Positions 18,601 to 25,641 of a stretch of 50,725 bases of DNA are shown in pieces. Numbering within the stretch: the stretch's first letter is position 1; each line of letters opens with the position of its first letter. The DNA lies in the IMG/VR virus record IMGVR_UViG_3300022752_000105, positions 1 to 50,725 of that record; one strand, given 5' to 3'. The stretch is from a virus. The notes under the pieces were generated by a model, which was given only the letters and a program-made list of their open reading frames with translations, was not told the origin of the DNA and ran no database searches. Made by a program: the position numbers and the translations under genes.

Positions 18601-21191
18601 GAAAAATCAGCATTTTGAGTAGTTTGGTTGTTGATTGTCCAAAATAAATTGGTACTGTCAAACAAATTTTCTGTAATAACCCTGAAACTGCAAGTATCTC
18701 CTTCCCAAACAACTGGTAATCCTGAAAGAATACTTCTAGGTACCACTTCTACAAAATAGGCAGGATTTTGGCTGGCATCCATAATTTCTATTACTTGTGA
18801 AGTTGCCACCACAGGACCTGTTGTACTTATTGTACTTACCTGCATTGCCAAAGTTTCATATTGAGTGGGCACATAGGCAGCTATAGTTACCAAAGATGGT
18901 GAAAATGGTACAAAAGTTGCATCTTTGAAATTTCCAAGATACAATTGACTTGTCACGGGATTACTGACAATAGTATAACCATTAGGAGCATCGAAAGTAT
19001 TGAAAGACTGAACAGACGTTATATTTCCTGTAGAATAATCTATTTGATACTGGTAAATTCTTCTAGTATTCAAAGTTCGAAAATAGATAAATGGCAGCTT
19101 ATTATCAATAGTTGCTTTAGAGGTCTCACCAGATCCTATTACATTATCAACTCCAAATTTAATCAACCACCCAGTTTTAGTTATTCTATATTTTTCAATA
19201 AATCCATCTGTAGTTGAACGATAAAGGTATCTGCCAAATTTATCAATCACAATATTTTGTGTAGTATTGCCAGTAGTTAAATGGTTATAATAACTTGTGG
19301 TACCATTTTGGTTTATATAATATATAGTAAGATAATAAGCATTTGCTATAGAACCAGAGATATAAAGCACACCACGAGCAGATCCCAAGTTTAATAGATC
19401 TGGTCTTGGATGTATTTTCATGTCACTATAAATAGTAAACACATTAAATGTAGGCAAATTGACACCTACTTGACTTGTACCTATTTGTGTTAATGCACCT
19501 GTACTAGTAGTAACCGCCGATGATGAAATAAAGCTTTGATTATTAGCAAGGTGCAACGCAATCAATAAACTGCCGTCATTGGTATAACAAGGAAAGTCAA
19601 CAGAATTAAGCGAATTATTCGTGAGGCCTGTAAATTCTTGATCTGCCACTCTAGTTATCACATTAGTTAAGGTATTTCTTTGCAATATTTGAAATCTGTA
19701 ACTATTAATGGCAGCAGCATTGGTTCCAACATGAATGCACTGATGAGAAGGATGTGGCCTAATGGAAATTGCATTGCTTGTAAAATCAGACCTTATTCTT
19801 GTAATAGCACCTGTTGCAGTGTTTATTGAATACTGTTCCCATCCTTGATCCCATGCTCCATAAACGTATTGTCCATCGTCGCTGACGGTAATTTCTCGTA
19901 GTATACCACTGGCTATAGTGAGACTATTAACAAAATTTAAACTGCCCGGAGCTTCCGTTGTTTGGTCAAGTTTGGCATTTACGGTAAATGCTGCTGCTGC
20001 ACTAAGAACAGTCACGTTTCCAAAATTAGTATTTTGAATAAGATCTTGGGCGCCAGCGGTTCCTGTGTTTACCCAATATAAAATTGTGCCGTTATCTACA
20101 TTTGCCGTGCTGATATTAAAGGTTACATTTTGACCTTCATTTATTCTAAAAGGACTGCCTATGTTTGGAACAATTGCGTAGGTAGGGTCTAAACTTGTAT
20201 CATTGATAAAAATGTTAGGAGTGGTTGCAACAATTGCTCCATTTAGACTTGATCTTATGTTTACAAAAAAACTTTCTGTACCTTCTGTTAATTTATCAGC
20301 AATCACATTTATTGAAAATTGCGCCTGAGGATTTTGTCCCACGTCTATTACAAATGTACCTGTTGTTGGAGTAACATCAGTTACAATGTTTGTATCCCAA
20401 AAATATGTAGTTCCCTGTGGAACTCCGTCAGAAGTTGGTATTTGTATTGTAACTGCGGCTCCTTCATTAACGGGATTAGGAGAGGCTGTTACAGTTAATC
20501 CAGGTGCTCTACTGGTGTCAAAAATTCTCACCTCAGAAAATGCCACTACCGGTCCTGAGTTACTGCCTGTCCTTAATTCAAATAAAATTGTTTCAGTTCC
20601 CTCAGTTGTAGCATCATTTATAACCGTAAATGTTACACTTGCAGCATTACCTGATATTGTAACCTGTCCAAACTCGGGATTGGCAGGAGCACTAAAATCA
20701 GTTCCAAATGTTGTACCGCCCTTGGTCCAATAAAGAATTGTGCCATTTAAAACACTGGTAGTTGCAATATTAAATGTAACAGATGCGCCTTCGTTTATTG
20801 GTGAAGAACTAAAAGTTACCTGATATGTAGGGCTTAAACTTGTATCTTGTATTCTTACAAGACATTCAGCAACAATTTCACCTGCAATATTTCCTCTCCT
20901 TATGTAGATAGGAATATCTTCTGAGCCTTCAGTGGTTCTATCAATGTTAGCTGTTAGTACAAACGATCCTATGCCATTTGTTAGGCTAATGAGGCCGTTG
21001 TCAGTTAAAAAATCATCAGTAGGAATACTGTAAAAAAGAGAAGTTTCTGGTGCTAATTCAGTATAAACATTAATAGTAACTGACTGACCTTCGTTTATAC
21101 TGGCACTACTTGGAGTTGCAGTATAAAGCGCAGTCATTCCTATTTGGATTATTCCACCATCTATTTGACCATCGGTAAAACTAATTGGCAT
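12633..21191 (-). CDS. Giant Calx-beta / glycine-rich surface adhesin, 2852 residues
   Basis: No signal peptide. The backbone is about 14 Calx-beta-type modules of roughly 100 residues. Each shows an N-terminal (I/V)NEG motif, a middle LYW-TI...DF strand and an end ...TEG-ETF...LRT-SGP-VATS...I-NDTS. Such modules are extended beta-sandwiches used in adhesion. Three kinds of insertion interrupt them: a beta-propeller-like block (about 415-775) with repeated D-x-x-G-x-x-(V/L)-Y strands; two internal glycine-rich domains (about 1587-1877 and 2199-2467); and a third at the C-terminus (2579-2852). Two of the glycine-rich domains open with PGTY-W--PAGVN and close with AVRIIWG. Polyglycine domains act as receptor-binding tips in some T4-like adhesins. 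It is therefore a candidate long fibre or receptor-binding protein. The start at 21191 has a GGGTGA site and lies three bases after the gp13-like gene. Confidence 0.85.
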   Translation of the reverse strand: MPISFTDGQIDGGIIQIGMTALYTATPSSASINEGQSVTINVYTELAPETSLFYSIPTDDFLTDNGLISLTNGIGSFVLTANIDRTTEGSEDIPIYIRRGNIAGEIVAECLVRIQDTSLSPTYQVTFSSSPINEGASVTFNIATTSVLNGTILYWTKGGTTFGTDFSAPANPEFGQVTISGNAASVTFTVINDATTEGTETILFELRTGSNSGPVVAFSEVRIFDTSRAPGLTVTASPNPVNEGAAVTIQIPTSDGVPQGTTYFWDTNIVTDVTPTTGTFVIDVGQNPQAQFSINVIADKLTEGTESFFVNIRSSLNGAIVATTPNIFINDTSLDPTYAIVPNIGSPFRINEGQNVTFNISTANVDNGTILYWVNTGTAGAQDLIQNTNFGNVTVLSAAAAFTVNAKLDQTTEAPGSLNFVNSLTIASGILREITVSDDGQYVYGAWDQGWEQYSINTATGAITRIRSDFTSNAISIRPHPSHQCIHVGTNAAAINSYRFQILQRNTLTNVITRVADQEFTGLTNNSLNSVDFPCYTNDGSLLIALHLANNQSFISSSAVTTSTGALTQIGTSQVGVNLPTFNVFTIYSDMKIHPRPDLLNLGSARGVLYISGSIANAYYLTIYYINQNGTTSYYNHLTTGNTTQNIVIDKFGRYLYRSTTDGFIEKYRITKTGWLIKFGVDNVIGSGETSKATIDNKLPFIYFRTLNTRRIYQYQIDYSTGNITSVQSFNTFDAPNGYTIVSNPVTSQLYLGNFKDATFVPFSPSLVTIAAYVPTQYETLAMQVSTISTTGPVVATSQVIEIMDASQNPAYFVEVVPRSILSGLPVVWEGDTCSFRVITENLFDSTNLFWTINNQTTQNADFSAISGDFFINGNTGTFTVNTLADSTTEGNQNFYVEIRTGSASGPVVTTSTSIIILDTSIDPTYNVTRNPVKAAYDEGETIIFNITTTDVPNGTTLYWTALGTVNGNDFTGGVHFGSVFINANAGSVSMTILNDASTGETTETFQFAVRTASTTGAITTSTPTLSINDTSNSPVWVVTPGPITVDEGQTTTINISGSNIPNGTYYWTISHVTTNDADFNPPLFGSFNVSSNIGSYNIAIAADMTTEGNQTFNTVIKSNSTSGPVQATSPTITINDTSLTPSFYVTTSTTNVNEGSSVGIIVTTTNFPPVTLYYTISGSNITPSDFSPATLFGSVVLGGTYAAGRGSTTLTLANDLSTGEGAETFVYNLRTFNTSGPIVATGPAITINDTSFTPGYSINPVANNFNEGTNLTINVATTHVPNGTFLYWTISDGTTAAADFVSTNGNFAISAAGPILSGTGSFSVSATDDLTTEGDQTFQVQLRTGSTAGPVVATSITITINDTSLTRTYGITGSPSSVNEGASVTFSITTGQVPGGTTLYWTVTGTGLTTSDFASSSLSGSVLIAVATPPNGTGSFSVTLTNDLSGGEGTETFAIQLRTGSTSGPIVATSNNITVSDTSFTPTYAVVPSSSSVSEGGSVNFTVTTYHVANGTRLYYQAVHTSSSQNDFTPLPGGGDRGQFDISASGPTLASTTVFSLTPIADELTEGAETFRVDILSAAGPQGEQQYTTPGTYSWLCPAGVNSVCVVCVGGGGTGSIPGFTGNASGGGGGGGGLGWKNNINVTPGQSYTVVVGAGGAGFSSGSAGVNGNNGGNSYFINISTVAGYGGLGSTNIEGIGGTYVGDGGGLGGNGGKWFGTVETKGGGGGGAGGYAGNGGTGGSGANTFDTSTNPTNGNGGGGAGGATNFGTINGNGNACGGGGGGGGVGLLGQGASGLAGVNVDFGANAPGGGGGSQGGNGGGGTSIFSGANVSGAGGAYGGGSGGATGIGQGGSPTITVAAGGSGAVRIIWGSQRLYPSSLVPTGATVVASSSLVTINDTSFTPSWSSGRSSAAINEGDSTTFNITTGNVTPGTYYYTISGTGLTGTDFTSPSGQLNGSFTVSGTYSSGSAAIVITLSNDLSVNEGTETFVLQLRTRNQAGPIVHTTQSVTVTDSSFTPTFTMTYSTSINEGASLSINYQSYHYASQTLYAVINNVTSSGADFSASSVSFNITSTTVNGVPTASGSFNITPLADELTEGAETFTVSVKTGSATGPTIATTNNITINDTSKTVIYSLASSSYNYNEGSLITVTITAVNGTPGTTVYWEVSGTNVTGSDFNSGSVTGTAQILTQLPGSGPLTGDILLVAGGGAGGTSWSYPGVGGGGGGGGVVHRTSQTFPTGLYPITVGLGGQPATVSSPPTNPGYNATPGGNTVFLGLTALGGGAGSTWEQGGFPGGSGGGGVYYNGPGQGQATQPGSPSGGVGFPGGARGPGLGGVTIAGGGGGAGQAGYGYPLPPTSPVALQGRGGDGITLDISGVPVTYAGGGGGGSAGTAGGSPGGSGGGGGSGHSGYPPGHPLAGTDRPGVAKPGTDGLGGGGGGTYYGPSFGNPGYFSTFRGAAGGSGIIVWKVANNNSKTIIFSGGITYSSNTGVAGFTIYTISATASFQDVSIADATTFTGSFQLALSSDNSFNEGGESFVIYLRTGSSSGPIVATSPTFTINDTSAIPVGQSIWDTPGTYTWTIPAGVNQFSVVTVGAGGGGSGVFPQPPGFLGAQGGGGGATAWQNNILCTPGQTVTVRVGTRGSGGSRGFSGSSGTASNIQYGVVTYCDAAGGSGSTFTAAGISANYGGGGVGGIRGVRTTPTATSLVRGGGGGGGGYNGRGGTGYFQDGDFASYTGPPGFGGTPGEGGGGGGGFSGGGGGGVGLFGQGGSGAGGRSGSPAPTFNRNGAGGSGGEEGVGSSISGRGGNYGGGGNGTDINSSNGFGGRGANGAVRIIWGGTQRYFPNTNTGNF
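14885..16508. repeat. 34-base exact direct repeat inside the adhesin gene
   Basis: The same 34 bases occur at 14885-14918 and 16475-16508 (both begin TAAATGTTTCTGCTCCC). The offset is 1590 bases, a multiple of three, so both copies encode the same part of a Calx-beta module (ADELTEGAETF). This is the clearest of several DNA-level similarities between modules and points to recent duplication or gene conversion. Confidence 0.75.
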
Positions 21192-21194
21192 AAC

Positions 21195-21953
21195 TCACCC
21201 TATAACAAATGTCAATGGAGTTCCTCCATCCTTATAGTTAATAAGATCTTGCTCAAGAACTTCTAATTCTGATTTACCTTCCGCCTTCAAGGCTGTTCCA
21301 TTTAAACTGGTTCCTCCTTGCGGACTTGCAATTTGAGCAAATTTTTCTCTTGCTTCACCTAGTATCATTTTGCAAGTTGCCAGAGAATAATCTCTTAACC
21401 ATTGACTAGCAAATGGATCTTGTAGTAAATTGAAGTCAGGGCGCTGATTGTAGATCCATAGAAGAACTTCTTCTTCACTCCTAGGTCTTTGCATTAGGGT
21501 TAGTTTTTTGGTGGTTCTATTAAAGGTAAAATTTATATCGCTTCCAAACATCTTACCAACTTGCTTTTGATAACTGGCAAAGGCATAGTATGTGGCCAAT
21601 CCTCCCATATTTGTAGCAGTAAGCAAATAGGTATTAGAATACGCAAGATTGAATGGTTCGAATAATGTACCTCCTTGTCCTCCACCTGAACGAGATCCTA
21701 TACTTCTTCTAAAAATTTGACGAACATTTGTAACTTCTTGAGGTAAGTTATATTCATTCCTATCTACTTCTATGGTTAAAAAAGCATAGCTTTCTTCTAC
21801 TGCGTTGCTGCTGCGTTGTCTAAATTTTCCCAAGGCACGATCAATTGCAGTATTATAATCTTTTGGGTCTAATTCTACATCAACCATAGAACCACCCAAC
21901 ATAGAATTTATGTATTCTACGATTTTTTCACGTTCTAGCTCGTTTTCAGTCAT
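21195..21953 (-). CDS. Neck protein candidate (gp13-like)
   Basis: 252 residues from ATG 21953. An upstream in-frame ATG at 21968 would add five residues, but the TAAATA core lies exactly five bases before 21953, matching other starts here. The N-terminus (TENELEREKIVEYINSMLG, VDVELDPKDYNTAIDRALG) and FRQRSSNAVEESYAFL fit neck/connector proteins of T4-like phages. T4 gp13 has 309 residues. The second half has LLWIYNQRPDF and WLRDYSLATCKMILGEAR, a helical pattern also seen in such proteins. It sits back to back with gp14, its usual partner in the neck. The assignment depends mainly on that neighbourhood. Confidence 0.6.
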   Translation of the reverse strand: MTENELEREKIVEYINSMLGGSMVDVELDPKDYNTAIDRALGKFRQRSSNAVEESYAFLTIEVDRNEYNLPQEVTNVRQIFRRSIGSRSGGGQGGTLFEPFNLAYSNTYLLTATNMGGLATYYAFASYQKQVGKMFGSDINFTFNRTTKKLTLMQRPRSEEEVLLWIYNQRPDFNLLQDPFASQWLRDYSLATCKMILGEAREKFAQIASPQGGTSLNGTALKAEGKSELEVLEQDLINYKDGGTPLTFVIG

Positions 21954-21958
21954 AATTT

Positions 21959-21964
21959 TATTTA
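21959..21964 (-). promoter_or_regulatory. Late-promoter-like core GGTAAATA (minus), 5 nt from ATG
   Basis: TAAATA on the minus strand, five bases from the ATG at 21953. Only three bases separate it from the opposing plus-strand core at 21968-21973. Confidence 0.55.
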
Positions 21965-21967
21965 CCA

Positions 21968-21973
21968 TAAATA
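21968..21973 (+). promoter_or_regulatory. Late-promoter-like core CATAAATA (plus), 7 nt from ATG
   Basis: TAAATA on the plus strand, seven bases before the gp14 ATG at 21981. No Shine-Dalgarno sequence precedes that start. It forms a back-to-back pair with the minus-strand core at 21959-21964, within 27 bases between the two start codons. Confidence 0.55.
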
Positions 21974-21980
21974 TATTACT

Positions 21981-23168
21981 ATGCCTAGACTTTCTCTTTA
22001 CCGCCCAGAAAAAAGCAACGATTTTAGATTCTTAGACCGTGCCATAAATGAACAATTTCAAATAGGTGGAACTGATATCTATGTTCACAAATATGTAGGC
22101 CCTAATTCTCCTCAGCAAGGTGAAAGTTCTCCTGTTCAACCTAATCAAAGCAATTCTATTCCTGAATTAGGCATACAAGACCTTCTTTTACTGGAAAATA
22201 GAGATAGAAAATATGACCAAGATGTTTATATTATTAGAGGAATTTACACTCTTCAAGATGTTGATTTTAATCTAAGCCAATTTGGGTTGTTTCTACAGAA
22301 TGACAATATTATGATAACTTTCCATTTAAGGAGCAGTTTTGAAGCTCTAGGTAGAAAGCTTATTGCAGGTGATGTATTAGAGCTTCCCCATCAAAAAGAT
22401 GAATATGCATTAGACGATGGTCTAACTGCTTTGAAACGATTTTATGTCATAAGTGAAGTTACTAGACCTGCAAGTGGATATAGTCAAACATGGTATCCTC
22501 ATTTAATAAGAGCCAAATGCCAACCTTTAGTTGACACACAAGAATTTAAAGAGATATTAGATAAAGATAGTGGAGCAGATGATGGAATAACTCTAAGAAA
22601 TTTATTGAGCGATTATCAAAGAAGTATAGAAATCAATAACCAAGTGATATTACAAGCAGAAGAGGATGTGCCTAAAAGCGGCTATGAAACAAGACATTTT
22701 TATATTATTCCAGAAGATGATAAAGGTCTAGCAGATGTTCAAGACACCACCGACCTTGAAATAGATGCCAGTAGCACAATGATAAATGCTGCCGCTGTCT
22801 TAAAAACTCCTAATAAAAATTATTATGTGGGTTGGTTAACCGGCGACGGAGTTCCTCCTAACGGATCACCTTATAACTTCGGTATCGTGTTTCCTTCAAA
22901 TGCCATTGCAGGAGAATTTTTCTTAAGAACTGATTATTTGCCTAATAGAATGTATAGATACGATGGAAGGAATTGGGTTAGATTTGAAGATGATGTAAGA
23001 ATGACAATAAGTACTCAGGGAGACACTCAAGCTACTGATCCAGCACTTGTTCGTAGAAAACTCAAAGCAAGTTTTGTAAACAACTTAAATACTTCAACTA
23101 TAGCAGGACAAATTGTACCTGAACGTCAATCACTGAGCAAGGCGCTCAAACCTAGGGCAGATTTATAA
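21981..23168 (+). CDS. 14: Neck protein (gp14-like) with C-terminal extension
   Basis: 395 residues versus 256 in T4 gp14, which helps close the head and join the tail. The first half fits the family: FQIGGTDIYVHKYVGPN, then LLLLENRDRKYDQDVYI, then NLSQFGLFLQNDNIMITFHL and LIAGDVLELPH, in the same order as in T4 gp14. WYPHLIRAKCQPLVD completes the core. The last 150 or so residues are extra and include NRMYRYDGRNWVRFED, a Trp/Tyr motif shared with other tail proteins here. It is on the plus strand, opposite most of the window. It is followed by gp15 after one base. Confidence 0.8.
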   Translation: MPRLSLYRPEKSNDFRFLDRAINEQFQIGGTDIYVHKYVGPNSPQQGESSPVQPNQSNSIPELGIQDLLLLENRDRKYDQDVYIIRGIYTLQDVDFNLSQFGLFLQNDNIMITFHLRSSFEALGRKLIAGDVLELPHQKDEYALDDGLTALKRFYVISEVTRPASGYSQTWYPHLIRAKCQPLVDTQEFKEILDKDSGADDGITLRNLLSDYQRSIEINNQVILQAEEDVPKSGYETRHFYIIPEDDKGLADVQDTTDLEIDASSTMINAAAVLKTPNKNYYVGWLTGDGVPPNGSPYNFGIVFPSNAIAGEFFLRTDYLPNRMYRYDGRNWVRFEDDVRMTISTQGDTQATDPALVRRKLKASFVNNLNTSTIAGQIVPERQSLSKALKPRADL

Positions 23169-23169
23169 A

Positions 23170-24567
23170 ATGGATTATTTTTATGACGGTCAATTGAGGA
23201 GATATGTTGCTCAATTTATAAACATAATGAGCAATTTTGCCTACAAAGATAATAAAGGTAATCTCGTCCAAGTTCCTGTTAGATACGGAGATCTAACAAA
23301 ACAAGTAGCTCAAGTTTTGAGAAAAAATAGCGAAAACGCCATACCCAGTGCTCCATTCATTGCCTGCTATATAAAAGATTTACAATTTGATCGACCTAGA
23401 CTACAGGATCCTACTTTTGTCAGTAAGATTAATATTAGAGAAAGAGACGTTGATCAAAACAATGATTATTTGAATACACAAGGATCAAATTATACAATAG
23501 AAAGAATAATGCCAAGTCCCTACTTACTAACATTGACAGCAGATATATGGACATCGAATACAGATCAAAAATGGCAAATTTGGGAACAAATAGTGGTATT
23601 TTTTAATCCTAGTTTAGAAATTCAAACGACTGACAATTATATAGATTGGACTAGTCTCAGTGTACTGCATTTAGAAAATCAAACTTATACCAGTAGAACT
23701 ATTCCACAAGGAGTAGCAGAGGATATTGATATTTTAACAATGAATTTTACGGCACCTATTTGGATTACACCTCCTGCAAAGGTAAGGAAATTAGGGGTAA
23801 TTACTAAAATAATTAGTAATGTTTTTTCTTCTAATGCAGAAGGTATTATTCAAACTCAATATCGAATAGACGGAGCAAGTGATATTTTTAATAACATTAC
23901 GTCAGGTGAAGAAATTGTCATAACACAAGGTGATTTTGACTTATTGATATTGAATAATCAAGCGAGACTGGTTCCTCCAAGTGTCCCAGATAGATCAATT
24001 GACATTACAGATCCAAGAAATTCTGTAAGTTGGCAAAAACTTTTGAGTTTTTATCCAGGTAAATTTGTAGCAGGAGTAAGTCAATTAAGATTTTCAAATC
24101 AGGAAGGAAGTGAAATAATAGCCTATGTAAGCTTAGATCCACTTGATGATAAAAATATGGTATTAAATATTAATCAAGATACTATTCCTACTAATACTAT
24201 TATAGCAGGAAGAGGCACAATTGATGCTATAATAAATCCTAGCACTTATAAACCCACAGGGCTAGTAGCAGGTTTAAGATTTTTAATTCTAGAAGGAATA
24301 AATGATAATGATCAATTTGGAACACTGGGTTACCAGGGTCCGATTGCATGGAAAAATGCAGATAATTCAGACTTTCATGCTAATGCTAACGATATTATAG
24401 AATATAACGGTTCAAATTGGCTAGTAGTATTTGATAGTAAAGGCTTCAATGGAACAATTTATACAACAAACAGCTATACAGGCACACAATATCAATATTC
24501 TAACGGAGATTGGAGCAAAACTTACGAAGGTATATATAATAACAAGTTATGGCGTCTAATCCTTTAA
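23170..24567 (+). CDS. 15: Tail completion / sheath stabiliser (gp15-like) with long C-terminal extension
   Basis: 465 residues versus 272 in T4 gp15, the terminator ring at the top of the tail. The start YFYDGQLRRYVAQFINIMSN closely parallels the T4 protein (YFYNSSFRRYATL...). Further shared points are VPVRYGDLTKQ, the NIRERDVDQ region, PSPYLLTLTADIWT, IWEQIVVFFNPSLEIQ, and APIWITPPAKVRK. From about residue 215 the sequence has no T4 counterpart. It contains EYNGSNWLVVFD and YQYSNGDWSKTYEG, the same Trp/Tyr motif seen in gp14 and in the sheath insertion. It lies one base after gp14 and overlaps the Nudix gene by 19 bases. Confidence 0.85.
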   Translation: MDYFYDGQLRRYVAQFINIMSNFAYKDNKGNLVQVPVRYGDLTKQVAQVLRKNSENAIPSAPFIACYIKDLQFDRPRLQDPTFVSKINIRERDVDQNNDYLNTQGSNYTIERIMPSPYLLTLTADIWTSNTDQKWQIWEQIVVFFNPSLEIQTTDNYIDWTSLSVLHLENQTYTSRTIPQGVAEDIDILTMNFTAPIWITPPAKVRKLGVITKIISNVFSSNAEGIIQTQYRIDGASDIFNNITSGEEIVITQGDFDLLILNNQARLVPPSVPDRSIDITDPRNSVSWQKLLSFYPGKFVAGVSQLRFSNQEGSEIIAYVSLDPLDDKNMVLNINQDTIPTNTIIAGRGTIDAIINPSTYKPTGLVAGLRFLILEGINDNDQFGTLGYQGPIAWKNADNSDFHANANDIIEYNGSNWLVVFDSKGFNGTIYTTNSYTGTQYQYSNGDWSKTYEGIYNNKLWRLIL

Positions 24568-24992
24568 ATCAAAAAATTGTATGCAGTGGGGGTCTATTCC
24601 TTGCAGTAAATACAAAACGTTTTTTATTTTTACAACGAACGCAATTAAAGACTGCTGGGCTTTGGGGGTTTGTTGGAGGTAAAAAAGAACCCTTTGATCA
24701 TACCCCATTTAGTATTTTGGAAAGAGAGATAGAAGAAGAAATCGGAAAAATTTCTGAAATTAGGAAAATTATACCATTAGAATTATTTGAAAGTAATGAT
24801 CAAAAATTTCAATATAACACATATGTTTTACTAGTAGGAAGCGAATTTATTCCCAAACTTAATTCTGAGCATTCAGGATTTGCTTGGTGCTCATTTAATC
24901 AATGGCCTAAACCATTACATCAAGCCGTGAAAAACAGCCTAAATAATAAAGTTATAAAAGCCAAACTTGAAATTTTAATTAGTCTGATTTAA
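24549..24992 (+). CDS. Nudix-family hydrolase
   Basis: 147 residues. Nudix enzymes hydrolyse a nucleoside diphosphate linked to another group. The visible Nudix box is GGKKEPFD...REIEEEIG: the REIEEEIG half is canonical (two of the three glutamates bind metal), while the first half has spacing or residues that differ from the classic G-x5-E. Before it is LQRTQLKTAGLWGFVGG, typical strand sequence. The substrate cannot be told. The start overlaps the end of gp15 by 19 bases, and the 3' end overlaps a convergent glycosyltransferase gene by 14 bases. It is an enzyme within a structural block, perhaps carried along with the inverted segment. Confidence 0.85.
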   Translation: MASNPLNQKIVCSGGLFLAVNTKRFLFLQRTQLKTAGLWGFVGGKKEPFDHTPFSILEREIEEEIGKISEIRKIIPLELFESNDQKFQYNTYVLLVGSEFIPKLNSEHSGFAWCSFNQWPKPLHQAVKNSLNNKVIKAKLEILISLI

Positions 24993-25641
24993 TCAAATCT
25001 GGGCCGAATGCCCAAGTGCCTAGATGTCTCAATTCTTGACTAAGCATGGTATCAATCTTTATCTTGTATCCTAAACTGGAAATTTTTTGGCACAGCAGCA
25101 TGTCCTCACCTAGATAATCATTCGATTGTGAGCTCCAACCAAATTCAAACCAAGGCTTAGTTAGCTCTCTAAAAATAGTAGTCTTCATCAACATACATCC
25201 CATGCCTACGCCTTGCACTTCAACTAGATCGTTATAAATTTCAAATGGCAAGGGGTTAGACCAATCTCCTATGATTTCATAGGCGACTCCTTTTGCTGGC
25301 AGTTGTCGCCTAACATAATTACATGCTACTACAGATTCATTGTGAGCCAAAAGTCTCAGAGCTGTCGATGCTGGAAATACTATGTCACTGTCTAACCATA
25401 ACACATATTCGGATCCAAGGGCTACTGCTTCTGTGGCTAACCTTTCTCGTTGTGTTAATAAAATTGTGCTAGCATCCATGAAAACATGAGTATCTAGATT
25501 ATTTTGCGTGTTAAGTTTTACCATTTCTACAAGGCTAAGAGCGTGAGCAGAATGAAGAACATCTCTAGTTGGAATACAAACAGCTAGATTACTTCTTTTT
25601 GAGTCCCAACTAGAGGTAGAAAATACAGATCTCTTTTTCAT
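24979..25641 (-). CDS. Glycosyltransferase-like protein (GT-A fold)
   Basis: 220 residues. It begins with a strand and loop AVCIPTRDVLHSAHA, followed by a DxD metal and nucleotide-sugar site in VLWLDSDIVFP (Asp84, Asp86). A late acidic pair in DYLGEDMLLCQK (Glu179-Asp180) fits the catalytic or positioning base of family-2-like enzymes. No membrane segment, so cytoplasmic. Phage enzymes of this type can modify virion proteins, DNA bases or the host surface; the acceptor is unknown. Its ATG overlaps the upstream gene's stop by four bases. The location between tail and fibre genes would suit virion glycosylation, which is inference. Confidence 0.82.
   Translation of the reverse strand: MKKRSVFSTSSWDSKRSNLAVCIPTRDVLHSAHALSLVEMVKLNTQNNLDTHVFMDASTILLTQRERLATEAVALGSEYVLWLDSDIVFPASTALRLLAHNESVVACNYVRRQLPAKGVAYEIIGDWSNPLPFEIYNDLVEVQGVGMGCMLMKTTIFRELTKPWFEFGWSSQSNDYLGEDMLLCQKISSLGYKIKIDTMLSQELRHLGTWAFGPDLIKSD

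Noticed and set aside
21954-21968. Upstream ATG (21968) for the gp13-like gene
   Set aside because: The promoter core would lie inside the coding sequence; ATG 21953 fits the five-base spacing seen at other starts.
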